The translations under genes were made by a program, and so were the position numbers. The notes below the pieces were generated by a model, which worked only from the letters and a program-made list of their open reading frames with translations, did no database searches and had not been told where the DNA came from. Positions 29,361 to 37,416 of a stretch of DNA of 64,000 nt are shown one piece after another; the first letter of the stretch is position 1; each line of letters starts with the position of its first letter. Source of the DNA: an uncultured Burkholderiales bacterium (lineage in GTDB: Bacteria > Pseudomonadota > Gammaproteobacteria > Burkholderiales > Burkholderiaceae_C); assembly GCA_903830725.1 (NCBI GenBank), contig CAIKVH010000107.1:1-64000 (forward strand). Direction: 5' to 3'.

Positions 29361-29669
29361 ATGTCAACACCCCCGAAAAATTTGCCCCTTATTGGTGAGC
29401 TTGCAACGGTCCAAGAATCGTTAATTGAATATCCTTGTGTGTTCCCAATTAAGGTCATGGGCAAAAATGTTGAGGGCTTCGTGGACGCGCTCACTCACAT
29501 TGCACAATCGTTCGATCCCCATTTTGATTCGAAGACTCTTGAGCTTCGCCCTAGTAGCAGCGCACAATACCTAGGGGTAACTCTTAATATCAACGCCACG
29601 AATCGCGAACAACTTGATGAGTTGTATCGCACGCTGTCAACGCATCCAATGGTTAAAGTTGTCCTTTAA
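29361..29669 (+). CDS. ybeD: DUF493 family protein (YbeD)
   Basis: This protein of 102 residues matches the YbeD/DUF493 family, small ACT-like proteins usually encoded next to lipB. The pattern YPCVFPIKVMGKNVEGFVDA (about 24-43) and a C-terminal LGVTLNINATNREQLDELYR (about 71-90) fit the beta-alpha-beta fold. It is thought to regulate lipoylation, but the mechanism is not established. It lies 20 bases after dat and 47 bases before lipB. Confidence 0.92.
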   Translation: MSTPPKNLPLIGELATVQESLIEYPCVFPIKVMGKNVEGFVDALTHIAQSFDPHFDSKTLELRPSSSAQYLGVTLNINATNREQLDELYRTLSTHPMVKVVL

Positions 29670-29716
29670 TGTATAAAGCCCGTGCTAGTTTCGCTCAAGC
29701 GTTTTGTGGCTCCTGA

Positions 29717-30406
29717 ATGATTACTAAGCGACTTGGCTGTGTTGAGTATCAAAGCACCTACGCTCAAATGCAGGGGTTCACGTTGGATCGCATCGACTCA
29801 ACGCCAGATGAACTTTGGATATGCGAACACCCTCCTGTATTTACGCAAGGCATTGCTGGAAAGCCTGAGCATTTAATCCAAAGCACTTCCATCCCGGTCC
29901 TACAGACCAACAGAGGCGGGCAAATAACTTATCACGGCCCAGGACAAATCGTTGCTTACCCATTAATTGATCTAAAGCGCTTAGGAATTTTCGTTAAAGA
30001 ATTTGTCTATCTTTTAGAGGAAGCGGTTTTAAAGACTCTGCTCTACTTTGGAGTTACTGGACACCGAGTCAAAGACGCGCCAGGCATCTATGTTCAGTTA
30101 GAAGCGCCCCACGGTCACTCGATACTAAGAGTCGATCAACACACGCACAACTCGGGCGAACCTCAATTTAATGGTTTAGGAAAAATAGCTGCTTTAGGCA
30201 TCAAAGTGAGCAAACACAGGGCCTATCACGGATTATCTCTAAATGTCAAAATGGACCTAAGGCCCTTTGATTTAATTAATCCATGTGGGTACCACGGCCT
30301 AAAAACCATAGATCTTTCTACAATAGGGGTTGATGCCGAAGTTCTGGAGGTTTCGCGGGTGTTGGAAGAAAAACTTTCCACTTACCTCCAACCCAAGATG
30401 GATTAG
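29717..30406 (+). CDS. lipB: Octanoyl-[acyl-carrier-protein]:protein N-octanoyltransferase
   Basis: LipB moves octanoate from ACP to the lipoyl domains of 2-oxoacid dehydrogenases and the glycine cleavage H protein. GGQITYHGPGQIVAYPLIDL (about 68-87) is the substrate-binding region. The catalytic Lys lies in GLGKIAALGIKV (about 154-165) and the catalytic Cys in INPCGYHGL (about 190-198). An insertion near residues 128-148 (after the conserved KDAPGIYV) is slightly longer than in E. coli. Length 229 is normal. Confidence 0.96.
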   Translation: MITKRLGCVEYQSTYAQMQGFTLDRIDSTPDELWICEHPPVFTQGIAGKPEHLIQSTSIPVLQTNRGGQITYHGPGQIVAYPLIDLKRLGIFVKEFVYLLEEAVLKTLLYFGVTGHRVKDAPGIYVQLEAPHGHSILRVDQHTHNSGEPQFNGLGKIAALGIKVSKHRAYHGLSLNVKMDLRPFDLINPCGYHGLKTIDLSTIGVDAEVLEVSRVLEEKLSTYLQPKMD

Positions 30407-30454
30407 AAATTAACTTAAGTTTTTATGAAAATAGGTCGCTAAAAGAATATCACT

Positions 30455-31486
30455 ATGAATCCAAATGAAAAAGCCTCTGAAAATAAAGTAAATCGGGAGC
30501 CCCAGGATATCCAATCTTATGATCCGCTTATTAAGCAAAAAGCGGCAGCAAAGCTTTCGCGCATTCCAATTAAGGTTCAAAATAACAACGAAGTTTTAAA
30601 GAAACCCGAATGGATTCGAGTTAAAGCAGCATCAACGAATACCCGTTTTTATGAAATAAAAGATATATTGCGTAAAAGCAATTTGGTGACAGTCTGTGAA
30701 GAAGCATCCTGCCCCAATATTGGTGAATGCTTTGGCAATGGAACCGCTACTTTTATGATCATGGGAGACAAATGCACCCGGCGGTGCCCATTTTGTGATG
30801 TCGGTCACGGTAGGCCAGACCCCCTAAATCCAGAGGAGCCCCGCAATCTCGGTCAAACCATTAAAGCACTTAACCTTAAATACGTTGTTATCACCAGTGT
30901 GGACAGAGATGATCTAAGAGACGGGGGCGCTGCTCATTTCGTTTCCTGCATAGAACATGTTCGACAGTCCTCGCCCTCAACGCAAATTGAAATTCTTGTC
31001 CCAGACTTTAGGGGACGCGATGATAGAGCACTTGAGATTTTAAAAAAAGCCCCTCCAGACGTTATGAATCATAATTTGGAAACTGTTCCTCGTCTGTACA
31101 AGCAGGCAAGACCAGGAAGCGATTACGAGTTCAGCCTCAAACTACTGCAAAAATTTAAGATGCTTTTCCCCAAAATTCCAACCAAAAGTGGTTTGATGGT
31201 GGGTCTTGGCGAAACGGATGATGAAATTTTGCAAGTTATGCAAGACATGCGTGACCACGGAATAGATATGTTAACAATAGGCCAATATCTAGCCCCCAGC
31301 AACAGCCACTTACCTGTGACGCGTTACGTCCATCCCGATACATTCAAAATGTTTGAACATAAAGCTTACGCTATGGGCTTCAAACATGCCGCTGTTGGAG
31401 CAATGGTCCGCTCTAGTTACCATGCAGACGTGCAAGCACATCAAGCCAATGCGACAACTGCGACAACGAAGGCCATGCAAGTCTAA
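30455..31486 (+). CDS. lipA: Lipoyl synthase
   Basis: LipA is a radical-SAM enzyme that inserts two sulphurs into protein-bound octanoate. The auxiliary cluster cysteines lie in [13 protein letters not shown] (about 81-93) and the radical-SAM cluster in [18 protein letters not shown] (about 108-125). The C-terminal RSSYHADVQ near residue 322 is the conserved serine ligand region. Length 343 includes a 55-residue polar N-terminal extension usual in Burkholderiales. It ends the dat-ybeD-lipB-lipA unit, 10 bases before the hexanucleotide repeat. Confidence 0.97.
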   Translation: MNPNEKASENKVNREPQDIQSYDPLIKQKAAAKLSRIPIKVQNNNEVLKKPEWIRVKAASTNTRFYEIKDILRKSNLVTVCEEASCPNIGECFGNGTATFMIMGDKCTRRCPFCDVGHGRPDPLNPEEPRNLGQTIKALNLKYVVITSVDRDDLRDGGAAHFVSCIEHVRQSSPSTQIEILVPDFRGRDDRALEILKKAPPDVMNHNLETVPRLYKQARPGSDYEFSLKLLQKFKMLFPKIPTKSGLMVGLGETDDEILQVMQDMRDHGIDMLTIGQYLAPSNSHLPVTRYVHPDTFKMFEHKAYAMGFKHAAVGAMVRSSYHADVQAHQANATTATTKAMQV

Positions 31487-31496
31487 GTAACGCTTC

Positions 31497-31540
31497 GGAT
31501 TTGGATTTGGATTTGGATTTGGATTTGGATTTGGATTTGG
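31497..31540. repeat. Hexanucleotide tandem repeat (TTGGAT)n
   Basis: A perfect tandem array of the unit TTGGAT covers 44 bases, just over seven copies, between the convergent ends of lipA (stop at 31486) and the indolepyruvate oxidoreductase gene (stop at 31545). It starts 10 bases after lipA and ends 4 bases before the other stop. It encodes nothing in either gene. Such short arrays vary by slippage. It has no hairpin potential, so it is not an intrinsic terminator. Confidence 0.95.
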
Positions 31541-31544
31541 AAAA

Positions 31545-34500
31545 TCAAACTATTTTCCATTGTGCAATTAAACGCAACCACGCCTTGCGAGCCTCAAGCA
31601 TTTTTTCTTCTTTAACGTGTCCATACCCCTTAATAGAATCGGGGATAGTTGCAATTTGTATTGCCAAATTTTCCTTGGATAGACTCCAATCTTCAGTTAT
31701 CTCAACGATATAGGATTTGTACTCACTTATTAACTTGCGTTCAGATTTGCGCTCTACAGTCGTCCCAAAAATATCCAAAAAAGTCCCGCGCAAAAACTTA
31801 AGATGCTTTAATCCCTTAAATGCAAAAATAGTTAAAGGCCCCATTTTTTGTTTAATCAATTCTCCTTTTTCATTTTTTGCCGCAAATATAGGAGGCGCCA
31901 GATGATAATAAACCTTGTAATCACCTTCGAACATTTTTTTAATTCGATCGGTGAAAAAAGGTTTGGTATGAAGTCTTGCAACTTCATATTCATCTTTATA
32001 AGCCATTAGCTTAAATAAATTTTTAGCAACTGCTGTCGCTAATTTTTCGGAGGTTTTGTCTTTTACTTTATTGATGAATTTTTCATAATCAGCTGCATAA
32101 GATTTGTTTTGATATTCCTTAAGCTCGCTTACCCGGCTTGAAACCAAGTCTTGATAGGTTTCACGCTTTACAAATAATACGGGCTGTTCTCCTATGCGGT
32201 TAAGACTCCCAGCACCGTCCAGTGGTTCCTGAGCTTGAATGAAAGCTTGTCGTCTACCCACTTCAAAAGCGATTTTATTTTTCTCAACCGACACGGCGTT
32301 AAGCTCAATTGCCTTCATCAAAGATTCCTTTCGCAGGGGAATCCATCCGTTTTGCCAAGCAAATCCTAAAACAATGAAATTCACGTAAAGGCTATCACCC
32401 AGTTCAGCGAGCGCCAAGTCATGTGCCTGGAAATATTTCAAATTCTTATCTTCCTGACCCATTGCCATCAACAAGTCATCTTTGCATTTTTGCGCTGGAT
32501 TTTGCCATGCACCATTTGTAACGAATTCAGCCGTCGGCGAACTGTGCGCATTTAAGACCACTCGGGTTTTACGAGCGGCAATTTTTAAGATTGTTTCTTT
32601 ACTAGATCCGACAATCGGATCGCAGGCTAAAACCAAATCTGCACTTGCTGTTGAGACTCTCGTAGTGCGTATGAAGTTTTGCTCCTTGGCGATAAGTATG
32701 TGGCTCCAAGTCGCCCCCCCTTTTTGGGCAAGTCCTGCGGAGTCTTGGGTCACTATTCCCAGGCCCTCAATATGTGCAGCAAAACCGAGCACTTGACCAA
32801 TAGTAATTACACCCGTGCCTCCAATGCCGGCAACTACAATTCCGTATCCCGATGGATATTCGCCCAAATTCGCCGCCACCGGCTCGGGCAAAGTAGCAGC
32901 CTCTTTTGCTGTCTTTACTGAGTTATTCTCTACCCCTTTATAAGTGCCTCCTTCAACAGTAACGAAGCTAGGACAAAAGCCATTCACACAGCTAATATCT
33001 TTATTGCATGCGCTTTGATTGATTGTTCTTTTGCGTCCAAACGGTGTCTCAAGAGGTTCGATACTTATGCAATTACTCTTTAAACCACAATCCCCACAAC
33101 CTTCGCAGACATCTTCATTAATCAATACACGAACAGCAGGATCCTTAATCGTGCCGCGCTTGCGACCCCTACGCTTTTCAGTTGCACATGTTTGGTCATA
33201 GATGATGACAGTTGTCCCCTTTATTTCTCTAAATTCCCGCTGAACCGAATCAAGGTGATCCCGGTGTTTAACCTCAATCTCCAACGGCAAATCAACCACT
33301 GCGTCATAGTTTTGCGGTGAATCAGTCACGACTGTTATTTTCTTTGCGCCTTCGGCTTTCATACTCTGCGCTATCTGTATGACTGAATGACCTTCAGGTC
33401 GCTCGCCAATGGGCTGACCACCTGTCATGGCTACTGCACCGTTGTAAAGTATTTTGTATGTGATGTTTACGCCTGCAGCAACAGTTTGTCGAATAGCTAA
33501 GATACCGCTGTGAAAGTATGTGCCGTCTCCAATATTTGCAAAAACATGATTTTCTTTAACAAAAGGTTGTTGTCCTATCCAAGGCGTACCCTCTCCACCC
33601 ATCTGCGTAAAGCCGGAGGTGCTTCGGTCCATCCAAAGGGCCATGAAATGACACCCTATTCCGGCCATTGCGCGAGAACCATTCGGAACAACTGTACTTG
33701 TGTTGTGAGGACAACCAGAGCAAAACCAGGGTTGTCGATCTGTGACTAGGCTCAAATCCATCATCCCTTTGTCTTTGGCGTCCAGCATTTGAATATGTTG
33801 ATCCATTCGTTCTTCGATTTCAGGATCTACGCCCAAAAGTTTAAGTCTTGCTGCTATGGCACGTGCGATCATGGATGGATTTAAATCGGCTGCGGCCCGC
33901 AATAATGTTGAATCACGAACCCGTTGTGCTCCCCATTGACCTTGAGGGCGTCCTTCCAATTTGCTTAAATCAAACTTCCCAAGAACTATTGGTCTTTTAT
34001 CATCCGACCAGTTATACAACTCATCCTTGATTTGAGGCTCAATGACTGCGCGTTTTTCCTCAACCACCAAGATCTCCTTTAAGCCACTTGCGAAGTGATC
34101 TAAAGTCTCAGCCTCAAGTGGCCAACTAACGCTTACTTTGTGCAACCTGACACCCACTTGTTGGCAGATCTTGTCATCTAGTCCTAAATTAAGGAGTGCC
34201 TCACGCGTGTCGTTATATGCTTTACCGCTTGCAATAATTCCGTACCTGTCATGACCACTTTCAATAACGTTGTAATTAAGTTTGTTAGCTCTAATATAAG
34301 CCAATGCCGCAGCCCATTTATAACTAAACAGTCGCTCCTCTTGCGAGAGTGCGTCATCAGGCCAACGGATATGCAGACCATTTTTAGGCATATCAAAATT
34401 GGGTTTAACAATCTGAATTCTTCTAGCATCTAAGGTCACTGTTGAGCTCGATTCCACGATTTCTTGTATCGTCTTCATACCAGACCAAAGCCCTGAGAAG

Positions 34501-35108
34501 CGACTCATCGCGATAGCATGAATTCCTAGGTCTAGGATGTCTTGCACGCCAGTGGGAAAGAAAATTGGCATGCCACAGGCCATAAAAATATGGTCGCTTT
34601 GATGGGCTGCGGTACTGCTTTTTGCGATGTGATCATCTCCTGCTACGGCAATCACTCCTCCCCAGGGAGTTGTTCCCGCCATATTGGCATGTTTAAATAC
34701 ATCAGAACACCGATCAACTCCGGGGCCCTTGCCGTACCAAATACCAAAAACACCATCGTATTTTTGTACTTCATTTGAAACAAATCCAAGTTGCTGGGTT
34801 CCCCATATGGAGGTCGCAGCAAGCTCCTCATTGACCCCGGGCTGAAAAACTATGTGCTCCTTTGCCAAGAAGTGTTTGGCTTTCCACAATGCTTGGTCGT
34901 AGCCCCCTAAGGGGGAGCCTCGGTAACCACTTATGAACCCCGCAGTATTCTTTCCATCGATTGCGTCTTTTTGCCTTTGAAGCATTGGTAGCCTCACCAA
35001 AGCTTGAACACCGCTCATAAATGCATTGCCAGACTCTAGGGCATATTTGTCGTCTAAAGAAACGGTTTCCAAGGTCTGTAACAACTGAGTTGGCAATGGG
35101 GCGTTCAT
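31545..35108 (-). CDS. Indolepyruvate ferredoxin oxidoreductase family protein (fused)
   Basis: This 1187-residue enzyme fuses the subunits of 2-oxoacid:ferredoxin oxidoreductases that oxidatively decarboxylate aryl or branched pyruvates to acyl-CoA. An N-terminal pyrimidine-binding region (about 1-400, starting FISGYRGSPLGGYD near 58-71) precedes the thiamine-diphosphate region (about 450-640, with PWFCSGCPHNTSTVVPNG near 458-475). A ferredoxin-like segment follows, with CEGCGDCGLKSNCISIEP (about 666-683) and a second Cys cluster (about 697-712). The gamma domain (about 735-930, GIGGTGVITIGQVLGFAA) and a C-terminal extension end the protein. It is a lone gene 131 bases from mltA. Confidence 0.92.
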   Translation of the reverse strand: MNAPLPTQLLQTLETVSLDDKYALESGNAFMSGVQALVRLPMLQRQKDAIDGKNTAGFISGYRGSPLGGYDQALWKAKHFLAKEHIVFQPGVNEELAATSIWGTQQLGFVSNEVQKYDGVFGIWYGKGPGVDRCSDVFKHANMAGTTPWGGVIAVAGDDHIAKSSTAAHQSDHIFMACGMPIFFPTGVQDILDLGIHAIAMSRFSGLWSGMKTIQEIVESSSTVTLDARRIQIVKPNFDMPKNGLHIRWPDDALSQEERLFSYKWAAALAYIRANKLNYNVIESGHDRYGIIASGKAYNDTREALLNLGLDDKICQQVGVRLHKVSVSWPLEAETLDHFASGLKEILVVEEKRAVIEPQIKDELYNWSDDKRPIVLGKFDLSKLEGRPQGQWGAQRVRDSTLLRAAADLNPSMIARAIAARLKLLGVDPEIEERMDQHIQMLDAKDKGMMDLSLVTDRQPWFCSGCPHNTSTVVPNGSRAMAGIGCHFMALWMDRSTSGFTQMGGEGTPWIGQQPFVKENHVFANIGDGTYFHSGILAIRQTVAAGVNITYKILYNGAVAMTGGQPIGERPEGHSVIQIAQSMKAEGAKKITVVTDSPQNYDAVVDLPLEIEVKHRDHLDSVQREFREIKGTTVIIYDQTCATEKRRGRKRGTIKDPAVRVLINEDVCEGCGDCGLKSNCISIEPLETPFGRKRTINQSACNKDISCVNGFCPSFVTVEGGTYKGVENNSVKTAKEAATLPEPVAANLGEYPSGYGIVVAGIGGTGVITIGQVLGFAAHIEGLGIVTQDSAGLAQKGGATWSHILIAKEQNFIRTTRVSTASADLVLACDPIVGSSKETILKIAARKTRVVLNAHSSPTAEFVTNGAWQNPAQKCKDDLLMAMGQEDKNLKYFQAHDLALAELGDSLYVNFIVLGFAWQNGWIPLRKESLMKAIELNAVSVEKNKIAFEVGRRQAFIQAQEPLDGAGSLNRIGEQPVLFVKRETYQDLVSSRVSELKEYQNKSYAADYEKFINKVKDKTSEKLATAVAKNLFKLMAYKDEYEVARLHTKPFFTDRIKKMFEGDYKVYYHLAPPIFAAKNEKGELIKQKMGPLTIFAFKGLKHLKFLRGTFLDIFGTTVERKSERKLISEYKSYIVEITEDWSLSKENLAIQIATIPDSIKGYGHVKEEKMLEARKAWLRLIAQWKIV

Positions 35109-35239
35109 ATGGGAAAGATTCCTACAGTATATGAATGATGTGTGATCCTATAAAGTGTACGGGTTAAATTACCCAAACGCATTGCATAGAACTACCTACT
35201 AAACCAAGAGGGCTAGGGGTGTCTTAGTCTTGCACAGGC

Positions 35240-36436
35240 TCAACGCGGCAACAAAGCCCACATACTCAATGACTGTCTTAGATGACCGGCGATTTCGCCT
35301 GCTTGAGAACCTGTCCCAACAAAATAGTCCGCCCTAAGCGGTCCGTTGATCGCGTTGCCTGTATCTTGAGCCATTACCCATCGTCTCAACTGAAGTGTGG
35401 GGCCATCTGAGACCATCCAAAGCGGGGTCCCGTAGGGAATATATAGAGGATCAATGGCCACAGATCTTCCCGGCGTCAATTCAAGTCCTTGTGCTCCCTT
35501 GGGACCTAAATCAATATTCTCTAAGGGTACTTCCTTGAAAAAAACAAATCTGGGATTTACCCATAGAAGTGTTTTAATTCGCTCAGGATTTCTTAGCGCC
35601 CAAGCTTTTATGCCTGGCCACGTTGCATCTGTAATTTCCAAATGATCAAGTAAATACCGCCCAATACTTTGATAGGGTTGTTCGTTAGATGCTGCATAGA
35701 TAACTTTTACCATTTTTTGGGATCCATCAGCCTCAAGAATATTCAATCGCCCAGAGCCCTGAATTTGCAAGATCAAAACATCCAATGGATCAGCCATCCA
35801 CGCAATTTCCTGTCCTCTTAAGGCGTCTTGCGCGACGGTTGAGCTCTCTATCTCCTGTCGAGTGAACCACTTTGTATGGGCGCTTTTAAGATTTAATATT
35901 TCTGGAGTTGGCGCGTACACTGGCACCTCAAACCCTGTCCTTTTTATACGCGAAGCATTAAATACGGGCTCAAAATATCCCGTCAACAATCCAGCCGCCT
36001 CCCCCGCAGTATTGAGGATCTTATATGGCTGTAAGTTAGTCATTAAAAAGAGCCTTTGCTCATTCTCATCCGCAATACTTAATGGTCGCAATTGAGAGCA
36101 TATATTAATAAAATTCGTCGCGGGTCGCTCGCAACCGTGCACCAAAGCATTCCAAACTTCTGGCATTGATTCATTACTCCATCCGGGTAGTTCATTCCAA
36201 GATGAAACAACCCAAACAGGTTTTGGATGTTCAGGGATCGATTTGGTAGATTTCCCCGGCTGTGTTGTAGCATTACTACCACCTAAAGTTGGTGGTGAAG
36301 GCTTAATACTGGGAACAGTGATGCCAATCGGAGCGGGTAGGCGTTGGGGTGGAGGCGGGGACACGCATCCGACCAAAAATATTACTGTGCTCAAAACCAA
36401 TAAGAGCTCTACAATAGATTTTTGGTACTTTTCCAT
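35240..36436 (-). CDS. mltA: Membrane-bound lytic murein transglycosylase A
   Basis: MltA cleaves peptidoglycan glycan strands with formation of 1,6-anhydro-muramic acid ends. A lipoprotein signal ends in the lipobox LVGC (Cys about residue 24), followed by a Pro-rich linker. The MltA domain spans about residues 120-290, with AGLLTGYFEPVF (about 155-166). The C-terminal 3D domain (about 300-395) contains SVAIDPLYIPYGTPLWM and the catalytic Asp in VMAQDTGNAING. Length 398 is normal. It is divergent from a 46-residue gene, with only 24 bases between the starts. Confidence 0.95.
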   Translation of the reverse strand: MEKYQKSIVELLLVLSTVIFLVGCVSPPPPQRLPAPIGITVPSIKPSPPTLGGSNATTQPGKSTKSIPEHPKPVWVVSSWNELPGWSNESMPEVWNALVHGCERPATNFINICSQLRPLSIADENEQRLFLMTNLQPYKILNTAGEAAGLLTGYFEPVFNASRIKRTGFEVPVYAPTPEILNLKSAHTKWFTRQEIESSTVAQDALRGQEIAWMADPLDVLILQIQGSGRLNILEADGSQKMVKVIYAASNEQPYQSIGRYLLDHLEITDATWPGIKAWALRNPERIKTLLWVNPRFVFFKEVPLENIDLGPKGAQGLELTPGRSVAIDPLYIPYGTPLWMVSDGPTLQLRRWVMAQDTGNAINGPLRADYFVGTGSQAGEIAGHLRQSLSMWALLPR

Positions 36437-36460
36437 GCAATTTAAACGATCAGCTCTTTT

Positions 36461-36601
36461 ATGTATTTGATATTGTTAGAGGCACTTGGTGCTGGCTTAA
36501 TTTTGGTTCTGATTGTTTGGTGGACTATGTTTACTGGCCGCCCTAAAACAGACGAACTACCGCAAGTCGACAAATCGAGTTCGGATGTATCGCATCGTTA
36601 A
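36461..36601 (+). CDS. Small single-pass membrane protein (46 residues)
   Basis: An open frame from ATG at 36461 to TAA at 36599-36601 encodes 46 residues. A hydrophobic helix (about residues 2-24, including LEALGAGLILVLIVWWTMF) is followed by a short polar tail (TGRPKTDELPQVDKSSSDVSHR). Small proteins with this pattern (hydrophobic helix, WWTMF, then Gly-Arg) occur in Burkholderiales as I recall, which supports a real gene. No strong ribosome site precedes the ATG. It is divergent from mltA and its stop overlaps the stop of the convergent nitrilase gene by 4 bases. Function is unknown. Confidence 0.6.
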   Translation: MYLILLEALGAGLILVLIVWWTMFTGRPKTDELPQVDKSSSDVSHR

Positions 36602-37416
36602 AGTGTGCGGTGCTCTAAGACCGGCAGGTCAACTCGAACACTTAACATTTCATTTTTGTTTATATCCTGCATCACACATCCAGCCCCTGTTGGAAGTTTG
36701 GACACCACATCCCCCCAGGGATTGATAATCATAGATTGCCCCCATGTTCTCCTAAGATTTTCATGCTCACCCCCTTGCGCAGCAGCGAGCACCCAGACTT
36801 GATTTTCTATAGCGCGGGCTCTGAGTAAGACCTCCCAGTGAGCAGCGCCAGTTGTATAAGTAAATGCACTCGGAACCAGCATCAAATCTGCCCCCATATC
36901 TGATAATGCTCTGTATAGTTCAGGAAACCGCAGGTCATAACAAATACTAAGTCCAATTCGCCACGAGTTCCCGTCTTTACTCAAAACATCAAAGACGACG
37001 GGACTATCCCCTGCAACCAGCGTTTTAGATTCATCATATTGTTCCTGGCCTTTTTTAAATTTAAAAAGATGGATTTTGTTATATTGGGCTACACATTTCC
37101 CTAATGGATCATAAACCAAGCAAGTGTTGTAAGCCCTGTTAGGTTCTGATTGAACCCTTAAGGGCAAAGTTCCTCCGACAATCCAAATCTTGTGCTGGGA
37201 CGCGCTCTTAGATAGCATTTCTTGTATTGGACCGCGCCCAAAATCTTCTTTTACGGCTAATTTATCAGTATCATTTGCTCCCAAAATACAAAAGTATTCT
37301 GGAAGCACAACTAATTCTGCCCCGTGCGATGCGGCTTGATGAATGAGGTCCTTTGCAACTTCTAAGTTGGCTTTGCAACTCATGCCCGAAACCATTTGAA
37401 CAGCGGCTATTTTCAT
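36598..37416 (-). CDS. Carbon-nitrogen hydrolase (nitrilase superfamily, Nit1/Nit2-like)
   Basis: The catalytic triad is visible: Glu in ELVVLPEYF (about residue 41), Lys in AQYNKIHLFKF (about residue 113) and Cys in RIGLSICYDLRFPELYR (about residue 152). The 272-residue length and motifs fit the Nit1/Nit2 branch, whose members include deaminated-glutathione amidase and omega-amidase. The substrate is inferred only from the branch. The start overlaps the yhdP stop by 4 bases, and the glnE / yhdP / nitrilase neighbourhood is conserved in betaproteobacteria. Confidence 0.92.
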   Translation of the reverse strand: MKIAAVQMVSGMSCKANLEVAKDLIHQAASHGAELVVLPEYFCILGANDTDKLAVKEDFGRGPIQEMLSKSASQHKIWIVGGTLPLRVQSEPNRAYNTCLVYDPLGKCVAQYNKIHLFKFKKGQEQYDESKTLVAGDSPVVFDVLSKDGNSWRIGLSICYDLRFPELYRALSDMGADLMLVPSAFTYTTGAAHWEVLLRARAIENQVWVLAAAQGGEHENLRRTWGQSMIINPWGDVVSKLPTGAGCVMQDINKNEMLSVRVDLPVLEHRTL

